Assembly: GCF_002927045.1 (NCBI RefSeq) | Contig: NZ_PRDW01000012.1 | Location: forward strand, 42,440-106,439 | From: Mycetohabitans endofungorum | GTDB taxonomy: Bacteria > Pseudomonadota > Gammaproteobacteria > Burkholderiales > Burkholderiaceae | Direction of reading: 5' to 3' | Length of the DNA stretch: 64,000 nt | In this document: positions 37,301 to 46,467 of the stretch, piece after piece | How positions within the stretch are numbered: position 1 is the stretch's first letter | Layout of the letters: each line of letters starts with the position of its first letter | Notes under the pieces: generated by a model | What the model was told of the DNA's origin: nothing | The model's input: the letters and a program-made list of their open reading frames with translations, nothing else | The model's database searches: none | Position numbers and translations under genes: made by a program

Positions 37301-37690
37301 ATGCCCATCATCAAAATCGAAGAGCAGCGGCCTCGCACAGCGGACGAGAAGGCCCGGCTCGTTGACTTGCTGTTTAGCGTGCTTCGACAAACACTGGGTG
37401 TCAACCCGAACGAGTTGCAAGCGAGATATCAGACGTTTGAACCAGAGGATTTTTATCCGCCGACGGGTGCCGGCGAGTATCTAGGGATCGAGATCACGCT
37501 GTTCGCCGGACGCTCGCTCGATGTCAAGCGCCGGCTTTACGAACGCGTTGTCGCGGAAGTTGCGCAGGCGCGCCAGGTTAATCCATCCCGCATCCTCGTT
37601 CTATTGCGTGAAGAGCCGCTCGACAACTGGGGGTTACACGGCGGGCATGCCGCCACGGACCTGAAGTTCGATTACGCGATTGCGATATGA
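37301..37690 (+). CDS. Tautomerase_2-family protein
   Basis: 129 residues. Begins MPIIKIEEQRP, so Pro becomes the N-terminal catalytic base after Met removal, as in 4-oxalocrotonate tautomerase-like enzymes. GIEITLFAGRSLDVKRRLYE and EPLDNWGLHGG match the longer Tautomerase_2 group. It could isomerise or decarboxylate an unsaturated product of the pathway. It starts 2 bp after the ATPase stop, and its stop overlaps the next ORF (ATGA). Confidence 0.85.
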   Translation: MPIIKIEEQRPRTADEKARLVDLLFSVLRQTLGVNPNELQARYQTFEPEDFYPPTGAGEYLGIEITLFAGRSLDVKRRLYERVVAEVAQARQVNPSRILVLLREEPLDNWGLHGGHAATDLKFDYAIAI

Positions 37691-37944
37691 AATGCGATGA
37701 ACCCGGCTCGGCGGGTTCCGACGCCGGATCGACGCACGTGCCGGCAGGCGCTTTCCCATCGGCCGGTATTGCGTTCTGGTGCCAAGGCACCGGCCTTGTC
37801 ATATCCGCCGTCGATCGACGACAGCTTGCCTCCCCGACGTTATGGCGCATGCTGGAGGCAGCGCGGCGATCGCATCAAGGTGCTGCTTGCGCGGCGGACG
37901 CCCCCGGCCCTGAAGGCGGTGACGAGCATGTGTCTGATGAGTAG
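37687..37944 (+). CDS. Unrecognised ORF, last member of the cluster, possibly cut by an IS
   Basis: 85 residues starting at an ATG that overlaps the tautomerase stop by four bases. The first part is Gly/Ser-rich, then GIAFWCQGTGLVISAVDRRQ. No family recognised. The frame ends close to an IS3 transposase remnant on the opposite strand, so the 3' part of a larger gene may have been lost. Overlap favours real coding; composition leaves doubt. Confidence 0.4.
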   Translation: MKCDEPGSAGSDAGSTHVPAGAFPSAGIAFWCQGTGLVISAVDRRQLASPTLWRMLEAARRSHQGAACAADAPGPEGGDEHVSDE

Positions 37945-37959
37945 CCGGTGAGGTCGCGC

Positions 37960-38350
37960 GATCCATGACCATGTTCGGGCGGTCGTGACGGTAAGTCCAC
38001 ATCCAGTCGGTCGCGAAACGCTGCACGTGGTCCAAGTCTTTCCAGTGGTACAACGACAGCCATTCGTACCGCGCGCTCCGGTTGAATCGCTCGACATACG
38101 CATTGTGCTGAGGTTTGCCCGGCTTGATGTAGCCAAGTCTGATGCCATACTGCCGGGCCCATTCGGTGATCGCCGTGCTCAGGTATTTGGGCCGTTGTCA
38201 CACCGAATCGCTTTCGGCCTGCCACGCTAGCTGATGATCTGCCGCAGCGCATGGATCACCCACTGCGACGGCGCCGAGAAGTCGATCTCGATGTCGAGCG
38301 CTTCGCGGTTGAAATCGTCGATCACGTTGAACAGCTGGAGCGCCACCGCG
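37960..38350 (-). pseudogene. IS3-family transposase orfB remnant
   Basis: Minus-strand translation gives IRLGYIKPGKPQHNAYVERF then NRSARYEWLSLYHWKDLDHV and FATDWMWTYRHDRPNM, the C-terminal DDE region of IS3-type OrfB. A frameshift near 38185 separates it from upstream 'RCDNG' sequence, and the front of the gene is missing. Not functional. Confidence 0.75.
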
Positions 38351-38369
38351 AATAGTGACGGCTGTAGTA

Positions 38370-39010
38370 TTAAGTCGATTTTTGCGGCCCGCTGGGCTTG
38401 AGCAGCAATGTGAGCGGAATGCAGGCCGCCAGGGTAAGGCTGAGCAGATAGAGCGTCTGCGAATAGGTGATCACGATCGCCTGCTGCTGGATCTGTGAAC
38501 TGAGTTGGCCCAGCGCCTGCAAGTGGGAATAAGCCGCGTCGCCAGTGCGGTGAGCCAGTTCCAGCACCGAACTGGTGTTGACCGATTCGCGAATCATCGC
38601 GACGCCGATGGCATCGCCGGTTTCGTCTCGCGACACGGCGGTTATCGAGGCTTGATTCAGCGGCATCATCGCGAGCATCTGGACTGTGCCGCGAAGCAGT
38701 TACGACCCGTGAAATCGGGCCTGACGCTTTGCGCGGTCAGGCCGATGTCGAGTATGCAACGACATCAAGTATCCCGTCGAGTTCCAGGTGCCTTCGGTGC
38801 CGGCCGCGCCGAATTCCCCTGAATTTGCGGCGGCGCAAAGTTCGTGATTGAAATGTCCAGCGCCGCCATCAGTGCGCCGAGCACGCCCGCCGTGACGGCG
38901 ATCCAGTCGATCGTCGCGTGGGCCCGATATTCTCGGAGCACCAGAATACCGGGACTCGCTCCGTGATTTGCGTGTATAGTGGCCGATGTCCCCTGCCGAG
39001 GAGCAACTAT
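38370..39010 (-). pseudogene. DHA2/EmrB-type MFS exporter, internally deleted
   Basis: The N-terminal piece (about 38815-38925) reads IDWIAVTAGVLGALMAALDI SITNF, the first helix of EmrB-like exporters. The C-terminal piece (38370-38678) reads [12 protein letters not shown] ... [20 protein letters not shown]. The ten or so helices between are gone, replaced by about 130 bases of scrambled sequence. Non-functional relic next to the cluster end. Confidence 0.75.
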
Positions 39011-39296
39011 GTCGACACCGCTGCGACTTCTATACAAGGGGTTCGAGCTTCGTCCGCTCGTTTTCGCGCGCCAATTCAGCCGTTTCGACGGTCACTCGCG
39101 CTATGCTGAAGGTTATGATGTTGCCGTGCGCATCTGCCGTCTGGGAACAGACGGCGCCGTGGGCGCGGGCCGCGTGTTCAAGGTCGACCAGGAACATGTG
39201 TTTGCCGATTTCGGCGTGGCCCGACGTGCTGCCTGTCAGCAAGGACAGGACATCATCGACGGCAAGGTGGACGGCGCGTCGGTGATCGACATGTGA
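39009..39296 (+). CDS. Small conserved hypothetical protein
   Basis: 95 residues from ATG 39009, preceded by GAGGAG. LLYKGFELRPLVFARQFSRF and GYDVAVRICRLGTDG suggest a compact alpha/beta protein. I recall similar Burkholderia proteins but no function. Stands alone, divergent from the dead exporter. Confidence 0.65.
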   Translation: MSTPLRLLYKGFELRPLVFARQFSRFDGHSRYAEGYDVAVRICRLGTDGAVGAGRVFKVDQEHVFADFGVARRAACQQGQDIIDGKVDGASVIDM

Positions 39297-39406
39297 GCGG
39301 GCCAGCCGTTACTTGCTTTGGCTGATGTTTTGTACGAGCATGCGGCGCCTTGGGTTTCGCACAGGCGTGCGATACCTTTTTCTCCCATTGAACTTAAAGG
39401 AATGAT

Positions 39407-39619
39407 TTGACCACTGTTATCCCGAAGCCTAATGAGCCCGTCGAGGTTGCACTCCGGCGTTTCCGCCGTTCGATTGAAAGCACTGGCTTGATCAAAGAGT
39501 TGCGTGCCCGCACGGCATATGAAAAGCCCACCGCAGAGCGCAAGCGGAAGAAGGCAGCCGCCGTGGCGAGATTGCGCAAGCAGATTCGCCGCTCCTTGCC
39601 GCCCCGGAAGTTGTATTGA
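39407..39619 (+). CDS. rpsU: 30S ribosomal protein bS21
   Basis: 70 residues, the normal size. Begins [20 protein letters not shown] and ends in a Lys/Arg-rich helix ([11 protein letters not shown]). It starts with TTG at 39407, with AAGGA five bases upstream, as in many Burkholderia bS21 genes. A small basic protein of the 30S head/platform that aids initiation. Monocistronic here, away from dnaG/rpoD, so it may be one of several paralogues. Confidence 0.93.
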   Translation: MTTVIPKPNEPVEVALRRFRRSIESTGLIKELRARTAYEKPTAERKRKKAAAVARLRKQIRRSLPPRKLY

Positions 39620-39638
39620 CCCTATCGCGTGCGGCGAG

Positions 39639-40583
39639 TCAGCCGCCCGGTGCGCGCATCCAATACAGCAGCAGCGACAGCGACACCAGGGAGCCCATCG
39701 TGGACAGCAGGATCGTCTGCGCCGTCACGGCGGCTTCGCGGCGGTAAAACTCGGCTAGCATGTACGGCCCTGTGCCGGTGGGCAACGCGGCGAGCAGCAC
39801 GGCGACGTCGGCCAGCGGCGTGGCGAGAGCGAATACGTGGACTGCCAGCCACCATGCAAGCATTGGTTGCACGAGTAGCTTGACGCCGGTAAACACGAGC
39901 GCCGAGCGGGTAGCTCCGGTTGCTGGTCGGGGCTCGGCCAGGAACAACCCGAGGCTCACGAGCGCGCATGGACTGGCCGCGCCGCCTAGCAGTTTCGTGA
40001 ACGCGGTCAGGCCGGGCGGCAGCGCGATCGCGGCACCGGAGACGAGCGCGCCGACGACAGGTGCCATGGTTAGCGGATTTTTCACGAGTGACCACGCCAC
40101 CTTCGCCGCGAGCTTGCGCGGCGCGCGTTCATTTTGCACGCCGATTTCTATTAGCACGATCGCAAAGGTAAACAGTACGCAGGTGACGATGACCGTAGCG
40201 ATCGTGGTCGGCGCAAGGCCAGCATGGCCGAACGCGAGCAGGACAAGGGGGAAGCCGAGATAGCCGGTGTTCGGATAAGACGCGGCGATCGCGTCAACGC
40301 TGGCGTCTGCCAACTGTCGCCCCGCCATCAACCGCGCAGCCAACACGATGGCGAACACCGCGGTGCAGCTGACAGAGAACGTGGCGACCAGCGCCGGGTT
40401 AGTCAGCTGCGCCCAGTCCGAATGGGCGGTGATGTCGAAAAGCAGCGCTGGCAGCGCGAGCCGTACAACAAAGCGGTTCAATTCGGACGCGGCCGTCGGG
40501 CCAAGCAGTGCGCGCCGGCGACACACGAAGCCGGCAAAAATCAGTGCGAAGACGGGAAGCAGGATGCCGAGCGTCGATAACAT
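39639..40583 (-). CDS. AEC-family (auxin efflux carrier-like) transporter
   Basis: 314 residues, ten hydrophobic helices. LSTLGILLPVFALIFAGFVC at the start, NTGYLGFPLVLLAFG in the middle and a Ser/Gly-rich final helix fit the AEC/malate-permease group. Substrate unknown. Convergent with rpsU. Confidence 0.88.
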   Translation of the reverse strand: MLSTLGILLPVFALIFAGFVCRRRALLGPTAASELNRFVVRLALPALLFDITAHSDWAQLTNPALVATFSVSCTAVFAIVLAARLMAGRQLADASVDAIAASYPNTGYLGFPLVLLAFGHAGLAPTTIATVIVTCVLFTFAIVLIEIGVQNERAPRKLAAKVAWSLVKNPLTMAPVVGALVSGAAIALPPGLTAFTKLLGGAASPCALVSLGLFLAEPRPATGATRSALVFTGVKLLVQPMLAWWLAVHVFALATPLADVAVLLAALPTGTGPYMLAEFYRREAAVTAQTILLSTMGSLVSLSLLLYWMRAPGG

Positions 40584-40691
40584 CGCGAAGCCGTAAATTG
40601 AGTTGGGCTGGAAAGCCGGTCGCGACAGGTTAAGCGGTTACAACGATACAATCCAATTCAGAATGTGATGGTCGGCGATGCTTTTTGCATC

Positions 40692-40868
40692 GTGATCGAC
40701 GTCAAGCCGCTTCGTTATTGGGTTGCGCTCGCGCAGCCCCCATTTCGCGCGGGTGGCCGCGCGACTGAACCGGCTCCCCCGGAGCCGGCAGTTGGGCGCG
40801 CTAGAGGCGGCGCTGGGTGTAGAGTGGATCGAGCGCTCGCCACACAACGTGACGCCAGCGGTGGCGTG
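40692..40868 (+). pseudogene. LysR-family N-terminal remnant
   Basis: The first codons read GTG-I-D-V-K-P-L-R-Y-W-V-A-L-A, the usual LysR opening. After a frame change, RVAARLNRLPRSRQLGALEA and LGVEWIERSPHNVTPAVA continue the winged helix, followed by a stop. The whole effector domain is missing. Confidence 0.6.
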
Positions 40869-40936
40869 AGAGCGCTTCTATACGGACCGGACGCAAAGGC
40901 CGTTCTCATCGCGCATGTGCCGCGCAATGCGCAATT

Positions 40937-43384
40937 CTACTGGTTCGGGGACGTGCCCGCGTCCGGCCCGCTCGGCTGCGTGGCCGTCGCGCGCGCATCG
41001 ATTACGAAGTTGCGCTGTGGATTGGCCAACTCGATGCCCCGTTCCGCGAAACGACTCAAGATGCGCCGGTTGAATTCACGCTGAACCGGCCAGCGACGGG
41101 TATCGCGGCACGCGATCTGACCGACCAGCGTAATGCTCGCGCCATCGATTTGGTCGACGCCCCAGAAGCTGAAGTCGGACAAGATGCCATCCTTGAACTT
41201 GTCATCGTTGCGCAACTCGGCGCCGATATCGACCAGTGTCTGGATCGCGTACTGGACGTCTGCTCCTGCTGCGATCACTACCTTCACCGCGGCGTTGCCG
41301 ATGCCGCGATTGGTGTTGTTGACCGTCGTGACAGAGCTGAATGGCACCGTGTACAGCGAGCCGTCGCCGCCGCGCAAACGTACAGTGCGGATCGACAAAT
41401 ACTCGACAGAGCCCGATACGCCCGCGACCGTCACCCAGTCGCCGACCTGCATCGCGTTTTCCATCAATAGGAAAATGCCGGTGATGAAGTCTTGCACCAG
41501 CTTTTGCGAGCCGAATCCGAGCGCGACGCCGAAGATGCTCGCGCCGGCCAGCAAGGGGCCCGTGTTGACGCCGATTTGGCTCAGCGCGGTGAGCCCGACG
41601 ATCATCAGGATCGCGATGAACAGCGTGGTACGCAGCATCGGTAATAGCGTGCGCAGCCGCGCCGCCCGGATCACGTCGCCAGCCGCCGTCCACCGCTTGA
41701 GCCGCCGCTCGGCTCCTACGTTCGCGATCTCCCAGATCAACACTGCGACCAGCGCCGCAATCGCGATCGTCACCAGCGCCGAGCCAAGCCGGTTGCCGAT
41801 TGGATTGTAGACAAGGAACGTGCCGACGTGCAGTCCCCATATCGACAGCAGCACCAACAAAGTTGCTACGCCGATCACCACGGACAAGGCTTGACGCAGC
41901 AGCGGATAATAGCGGTACGCACGTCGACGTCCGACGCTGGAAGTGCTGTTCTCCACGCCTTGTCCAAACACGCGTCCGAGCGCGCCGAACGCGACAATGG
42001 CGACGACGCGCGCGGCGAGCAGCACAGCGAGTGACAGCCCGCCCAGGTGTAACACCATCTCGTAGCCGTTGCGCACGTCGAGCGCCCAGACCAGCCACAG
42101 CGCGAGGATCACGAATACCGTCGAGCCTGCCCAGATGTCCGCCAGCCAGTGGCCCAGGTACGCCAGCGTTGGCCGTTTCGTGAAATAGCCACGGATCGTG
42201 CGCGCCACCGGCACCCGGCATTGTAGGATTGCGATCGCCGCCATGATGTGTACCGTTAGCGCCACCAGCTTGACCAGTGCCAACTGCGCTTCCTGCGTCA
42301 TGCCGAGCCGGCCGGCAGCGCCAGCCAATGCTCCGCCGGTCCCTGCGACGATCACCATTCGAGTCATCCAGCCTTGCGCAAACGACGCCCAGCGATCCCG
42401 CAAAGGAAGTAGCCGCAGGTGTGGCGCGTTGGGCGCAAAAAAGAATGCGCATGCGAGCAACACCGCCCGTCCAATCACGTACGCGTCAACGACCACGCCC
42501 ACCGCGCTTGCCGCTTGCGTGTGGGAATCGTCCAACACGGACAGCAGCATGGACGCACACAGCGCAAATGCGGTTAACGGCGCCGCGCCAAGCAACAAAT
42601 GGACCAGCGCGCGGGGTAGCACTTGCAAGCGACTCCAATGATGTGCCGCATGCGATGCGGGCGCTCGCGGTGCGCCTGCGTCGCCGGGGCGGATGCGACT
42701 TTGGGGTGATGGAGTAGGCGGCTCATGCGGTGTGGCGTGATGAGCCGCCAGCGCGCTGCGTGAGCGCTGCACTGCCCTTCGCGCCAGCAGTTCAAGCATT
42801 AGTGACGGCACCAGCGCGGCAAACAGCAGTTCCAACAGCGCTAGCAACGCATGCCTACCCTGTGGGCTGGATAAATGCCACGCCCACCATTGACGCACGG
42901 ACGGAAAGTCGAGCAATGCCGAGCTTGACAGGCGCACGCGCTGCCCGAAAGTGGAAGCGGATTGTGCGATGTGCCGCGATAACTGTGTCACCAGTCCATC
43001 CGCGTCGAGCGCCTTGGTCAGCGACCCAGCCGGACCACTGGCGGCCGACGGCACGCTCGCGGCTACGGTAGGGGGCGGCGAGGCCGGGCTTGCCAGCGTG
43101 CCTGCCGCGGCGATCGCCCGCAGCGTGTCCTCGAACTGAGCGCGGCGCCGAGGATCGTTCAATACTTGTAGAGCGGCATGCGCCTGCTCCGGCGTGAGCG
43201 CGACCACGGCGTTGCTTGCTGGCGTGCCAGATGACGGTGACGGAGCGGCGCTAGCCGCGGGGGCGGGCGCCGCGCTCACTCGCACTGCGACAGACAACGC
43301 GACGACCATCACCGCGAATACGATAGCAACCCAGGCAAGCCGACGGGCGGGTTGGCAAAGTGGCGGGCAAGAAAAAACGGGCAT
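40937..43384 (-). CDS. Large MscS-family mechanosensitive channel
   Basis: About 815 residues. Signal peptide (AWVAIVFAVMVVALSVAVRV SAAPA), a long Ala/Pro-rich periplasmic part, many helices, then the pore and beta domains: GASIFGVALGFGSQKLVQDF ITGIFLLME and VGDWVTVAGVSGSVEYLSIR TVRLRGGDG. Protects against hypo-osmotic shock. ATG 43384 is chosen for the signal peptide; GTG 43405 is possible; neither has a ribosome site I trust. Confidence 0.92.
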   Translation of the reverse strand: MPVFSCPPLCQPARRLAWVAIVFAVMVVALSVAVRVSAAPAPAASAAPSPSSGTPASNAVVALTPEQAHAALQVLNDPRRRAQFEDTLRAIAAAGTLASPASPPPTVAASVPSAASGPAGSLTKALDADGLVTQLSRHIAQSASTFGQRVRLSSSALLDFPSVRQWWAWHLSSPQGRHALLALLELLFAALVPSLMLELLARRAVQRSRSALAAHHATPHEPPTPSPQSRIRPGDAGAPRAPASHAAHHWSRLQVLPRALVHLLLGAAPLTAFALCASMLLSVLDDSHTQAASAVGVVVDAYVIGRAVLLACAFFFAPNAPHLRLLPLRDRWASFAQGWMTRMVIVAGTGGALAGAAGRLGMTQEAQLALVKLVALTVHIMAAIAILQCRVPVARTIRGYFTKRPTLAYLGHWLADIWAGSTVFVILALWLVWALDVRNGYEMVLHLGGLSLAVLLAARVVAIVAFGALGRVFGQGVENSTSSVGRRRAYRYYPLLRQALSVVIGVATLLVLLSIWGLHVGTFLVYNPIGNRLGSALVTIAIAALVAVLIWEIANVGAERRLKRWTAAGDVIRAARLRTLLPMLRTTLFIAILMIVGLTALSQIGVNTGPLLAGASIFGVALGFGSQKLVQDFITGIFLLMENAMQVGDWVTVAGVSGSVEYLSIRTVRLRGGDGSLYTVPFSSVTTVNNTNRGIGNAAVKVVIAAGADVQYAIQTLVDIGAELRNDDKFKDGILSDFSFWGVDQIDGASITLVGQIACRDTRRWPVQREFNRRILSRFAERGIELANPQRNFVIDARATATQPSGPDAGTSPNQ

Positions 43385-43405
43385 GGCAGTGATTCGAAAA
43401 GGCAC

Positions 43406-43857
43406 AGATCGACTACGACAGCGTTCGCGCAGAGGAATTCAACCTCGACGCCACTTCAGACCAATGCAGCAACATGTCGATATCCTATTGCCGCGGTACG
43501 CTACGTTGCAACAGATGGTCGGACGCCCCAACAAAACCGGCGCCGATCAGCTAAGCATTTTCTGACATTCGAATCATCAAGTGATTTTCTCCTGTTTTCA
43601 AGCCGGGCCGGCTTTGGCAGATAAATGCTGGGCAAAATGGCGTCGGCTCGAGGGTCATCGTAGCCGGCGTGTTAGCTGCAATATCCAGCTGTTAAGTCAT
43701 ATCACCCTTGACGCAACTGTACACGTATTACACACGCGCAGCTCACGCAGCGTTATTAAATATAATTTAATTGGTCTCTATATAAATCGTGTAATATTTG
43801 TTTTAGTTAAGATTATTTTAGGTCGCTGGCGCATACAGAACGCGTTCATTTTGCGCA
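43406..43857. other. Non-coding AT-rich gap
   Basis: About 450 bases without a supported gene. AT content rises sharply from about 43740. TTAAAT-ATA-ATTTAA at 43756-43770 is a short perfect inverted repeat. Nothing else identified. Confidence 0.6.
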
Positions 43858-45210
43858 TCAAACACCTTGGCTCAACAATAACAGCGCTACCATCACTGTA
43901 AGCGCTCCACCGATCCGCGTGGCAAGTTGCGCAAACGGCATCAATGGCAGACGGTTGGCCGCGGTGAGAATCGCCAAGTCCCCGACGCTGCCCATGCCAC
44001 TATGACATGCGTTGACCAACGCGCTTTCAATCGCTGGCAGCCCCGTCCAACGTCCGACGAGAAAGCCGGTTGTCATCAGTACGAGCACCGTGACAAGCGC
44101 TGTGACAAGGTGCACTGGACTCAGAGCGGCAATGACTGCATCCCATGGCATCAATGTGATGCCAACGCCACATAGCAGTGGATAAGACACCGCACATGCG
44201 AAGAAGCGATAATTCCAGTGCGCGCCATGTTCGAGGTGAGTTGGCACGGCACCGAGTAGCTTAATCAAAACGGCGAACCCTAGCATGCCGATCGGTGCGG
44301 GCAAGCCCGTGAAATGTTGGATAACCAGGCCAGCAAAATACAAGCTGATGGCAATCGTTGCGGCCGCCGCAATGTGCTCAATGGGAACAGCCTTGCGGCA
44401 TAACAGTGTAGTGTTATCCGCCGTCGTCAGCCAAGCTTGGGTGTCTTGGGACCAACTTCGGCTGACTCGATGCAGTATCGCGGCACCAGAGATGGCACCT
44501 AAATTACCTAGTACGATAGCCGGCACCACTTGCGCGAACAATTGGCCTTGTGGCTGTTGTAATAACGCGGCATAGCCGATTGTAAGAGGAATTGCACCTT
44601 CGCCGATTCCGCCGGCCATAATAGGTACAACAATGAAAAAGAATGTATCGTGCGCACTCAAGCCGAATCCAACGCCTGTTGCGGTGCCAGCCAATGCAGC
44701 CGTCACTGAACCGGCCACAACGGGGACGCAAAATCGCACAATGCCTTTGATCAATACTTGTCGATCCATACCCAGTAGGCAGCCCGCGATCACGAGTATG
44801 CAGAATAAATAGAGAATATTCGTTGCCGCCCACAGCTCGCGGATTGAAACAATCAAGTCTGTTGGCAACCATTGGTGATGAGTCAGACAAGAGGGTAATA
44901 ATAGTGTCACAATCACCGGACCACCCATGTGACGCAGCACAGGCATCCGGGCGCCGATTTCAAAGCAAGTGAACCCGACAACTGCAAGCGCGGCGATAAG
45001 CACTGGTAATTCGCTCGGTAGCTTCTCAAGCGCAACAAGTGCACTTAAGCATGCGAGGATGAGCCCATACGCTGGCACTGGGATAATGCCAATATGTCGC
45101 TTCATCAGCCATTGCCAACACGCAGAGGCACAGAAGCCGCGAAAACGGAAAAGCAATACTTGACGAAGAAACTGCCGAGTCGAGCGAGCAGCAATAGGCG
45201 GCATAGCCAT
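43858..45210 (-). CDS. 2-hydroxycarboxylate transporter (2HCT/CitS family)
   Basis: 450 residues. Both re-entrant loop motifs are present: IMAGGIGEGAIPLTIGY and the C-terminal HSGMGSVGDLAILTAANRLP with MPFAQLATRIGGA. The family moves citrate, malate or lactate with Na+ or H+. AAGGAG lies seven bases before ATG 45210. A single gene with IS debris immediately upstream; no citrate-lyase or malolactic gene in sight. Confidence 0.93.
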   Translation of the reverse strand: MAMPPIAARSTRQFLRQVLLFRFRGFCASACWQWLMKRHIGIIPVPAYGLILACLSALVALEKLPSELPVLIAALAVVGFTCFEIGARMPVLRHMGGPVIVTLLLPSCLTHHQWLPTDLIVSIRELWAATNILYLFCILVIAGCLLGMDRQVLIKGIVRFCVPVVAGSVTAALAGTATGVGFGLSAHDTFFFIVVPIMAGGIGEGAIPLTIGYAALLQQPQGQLFAQVVPAIVLGNLGAISGAAILHRVSRSWSQDTQAWLTTADNTTLLCRKAVPIEHIAAAATIAISLYFAGLVIQHFTGLPAPIGMLGFAVLIKLLGAVPTHLEHGAHWNYRFFACAVSYPLLCGVGITLMPWDAVIAALSPVHLVTALVTVLVLMTTGFLVGRWTGLPAIESALVNACHSGMGSVGDLAILTAANRLPLMPFAQLATRIGGALTVMVALLLLSQGV

Positions 45211-45239
45211 GGCTTGGCTCCTTGATCAGAATTTTGTAT

Positions 45240-45720
45240 TGCCCCCTTCTCACGGGGACGCGAATCGATCGAGTTCGGCAAACTGAGCGCAAGAAACTGG
45301 CCTGGCCGAGGTACGGCCAGCCCTGGTCCGAGTGCAACGTTGGCCGTGTGCTTTCGATCGATCAATCGCTTGTTTAACATCTTCCCTACCATGTTGAACA
45401 ACGGGGTTGCGAAGTTTCATAGATGAAGATTTTGCCGTTGTATAGGTCCAAGATCGGTGCAAAATACAGCTTCTGGCCTCCCATTTGCGTTTCTCACGTC
45501 GGTTACGTGCTTTGGGTTGAGACGTTGCACATTGAACTGTCGCTCAAGAAGGTTGAGCGTATTGTGACCTTTGTACGCTCGGTTTTTCTTCATTCGAACG
45601 CAGCTCTTTAAGCCTCAGTTCAGCCATTAGGCGCTGGATAGCCTTACGGTTGATTGCAATGCCATCTTGAAGGATCGTGGCTGTAATGCGCTGATACCCG
45701 TATCGCTATGCGCTCTCTAT
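45240..45720 (-). pseudogene. IS3-family (IS150-like) transposase remnant
   Basis: Broken minus-strand pieces read RYGYQRITATIL..AIQRLMAEL, then GQKLYFAPILDLYNGKIFIY and HSDQGWPYLGQASF, in OrfB order but in different frames. Several frameshifts and stops. The left end reaches the promoter side of the 2HCT gene. Confidence 0.7.
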
Positions 45721-46252
45721 GGCGGTCTTGTTCACTTGGCCTCGAATTCAGGAGGGGGTTCGTGCAATCTTGGCGCTGCCGTTCCGCTGTTTGGCGGCCA
45801 CCTGTCTTTTATCGGTATAGGTTTGATCAATGTAATGCTCGCAGGTCAGCTTTGCGCCCATGTCCTCGTCACAGTGACGATCGGATCAAGCGTCTGGATG
45901 CTAGCCGTCCTTGTGCTAAACGAGCTGATGATGGCGCTACAGGCTTTGGTGGCACAACTTAAAGGCGCGGGCCGACCCGCTGAAGTGGGACCACTTTCCT
46001 GCAAACGCTGTGGGGCAGCATTATGCTTAATCTGTTTTTGACGGCGCTTGAATGTTCCTTGAGATAATTTTTAATTCAATTAATTGAGGCGACAGCGGAA
46101 CTGGTCCGGAATGCACGCAATTTTCTATATGCTATATGCTATATGCTATATGCTATATGCATTGCTTGGCCTGCGCTTGGTATTTTAGACGCTTGTCGAT
46201 GACTATTTGAAGGGCTGTCAATGGCGCGGCAAACTTTCAAATTTAATTTAAT
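45721..46252. other. Decayed sequence with a short tandem repeat
   Basis: No gene can be supported. A plus-strand frame (45667-46041) is open but its first part lies antisense to the IS remnant. AT-rich sequence follows from about 46030, with the heptamer repeat listed separately. Confidence 0.5.
46125..46159 (+). repeat. Five tandem copies of CTATATG
   Basis: Perfect 7-base unit repeated five times without interruption. Likely a slippage-prone microsatellite in non-coding DNA; no promoter or gene is positioned to make it a phase switch. Confidence 0.95.
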
Positions 46253-46399
46253 TTGATTGGATTTGTGCTGGCAGGTCCAATTGGATACGTGTTAATGTAT
46301 AGTGTATTTGGTTTGCCAACGCTTGGTGCAGTTGGCAATGGAATAACAGGTGGCATCATTGCTTGGGTACAAACGTTCACCTTTCTTGTTTATATTTAT
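46253..46399 (+). pseudogene. MATE-family (NorM-like) transporter fragment
   Basis: PIGYVLMYSVFGLPTLGAVG NGITGGIIAWVQ matches the middle of NorM-like MATE exporters, where N-x-x-L-x-x-G--G-P-x-L-G-x-x-G is conserved. Only about 50 residues remain, with no start and no flanking helices. Confidence 0.6.
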
Positions 46400-46467
46400 C
46401 GTAAGGGTTTTTATTTTGAGTTGAGGCGCCAAGTGGTCAGTGTAATGCCTAATCATCGAGCCTGAGG

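Noticed and set aside
30146..37690. Idea that the N-hydroxylase/diaminobutyrate genes form a hydroxamate siderophore locus
   Set aside because: No NRPS, NIS synthetase, acyltransferase, TonB receptor or iron-box was seen. An HpaB enzyme, a Rieske enzyme and a tautomerase do not belong to that pathway type.
30146..37690. Idea that the cluster is the 2-nitroimidazole (azomycin) pathway, which also uses a Rieske N-oxygenase
   Set aside because: That pathway needs an arginine oxidase and an aldolase-type enzyme, neither present here, and it does not use HpaB or a lysine-type N-hydroxylase.
40769..40790. CCGGCTCC-CCC-GGAGCCGG hairpin as a terminator
   Set aside because: No T-run follows and it lies inside the LysR remnant.
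40665..41084. 139-residue plus-strand ORF before and over the MscS gene end
   Set aside because: Its 3' half is antisense to the MscS C-terminus and its 5' half is better explained as a frameshifted LysR remnant.
45667..46041. Plus-strand ORF whose segment INVMLAGQLCAHVLVTV ... LNELMMALQALV resembles the R-L-x-N-x-x-A-G ... L-E-x-x-x-A-x-L-Q-A pattern of ATP synthase subunit a
   Set aside because: The essential Arg is not present, the first part lies antisense to an IS150-like remnant, and nothing else of an atp gene is near. Probably a chance resemblance.
46125..46159. CTATATG repeat as a CRISPR or phase-variation switch
   Set aside because: Units are only 7 bases with no spacers, and no gene or promoter is placed to be switched by it.
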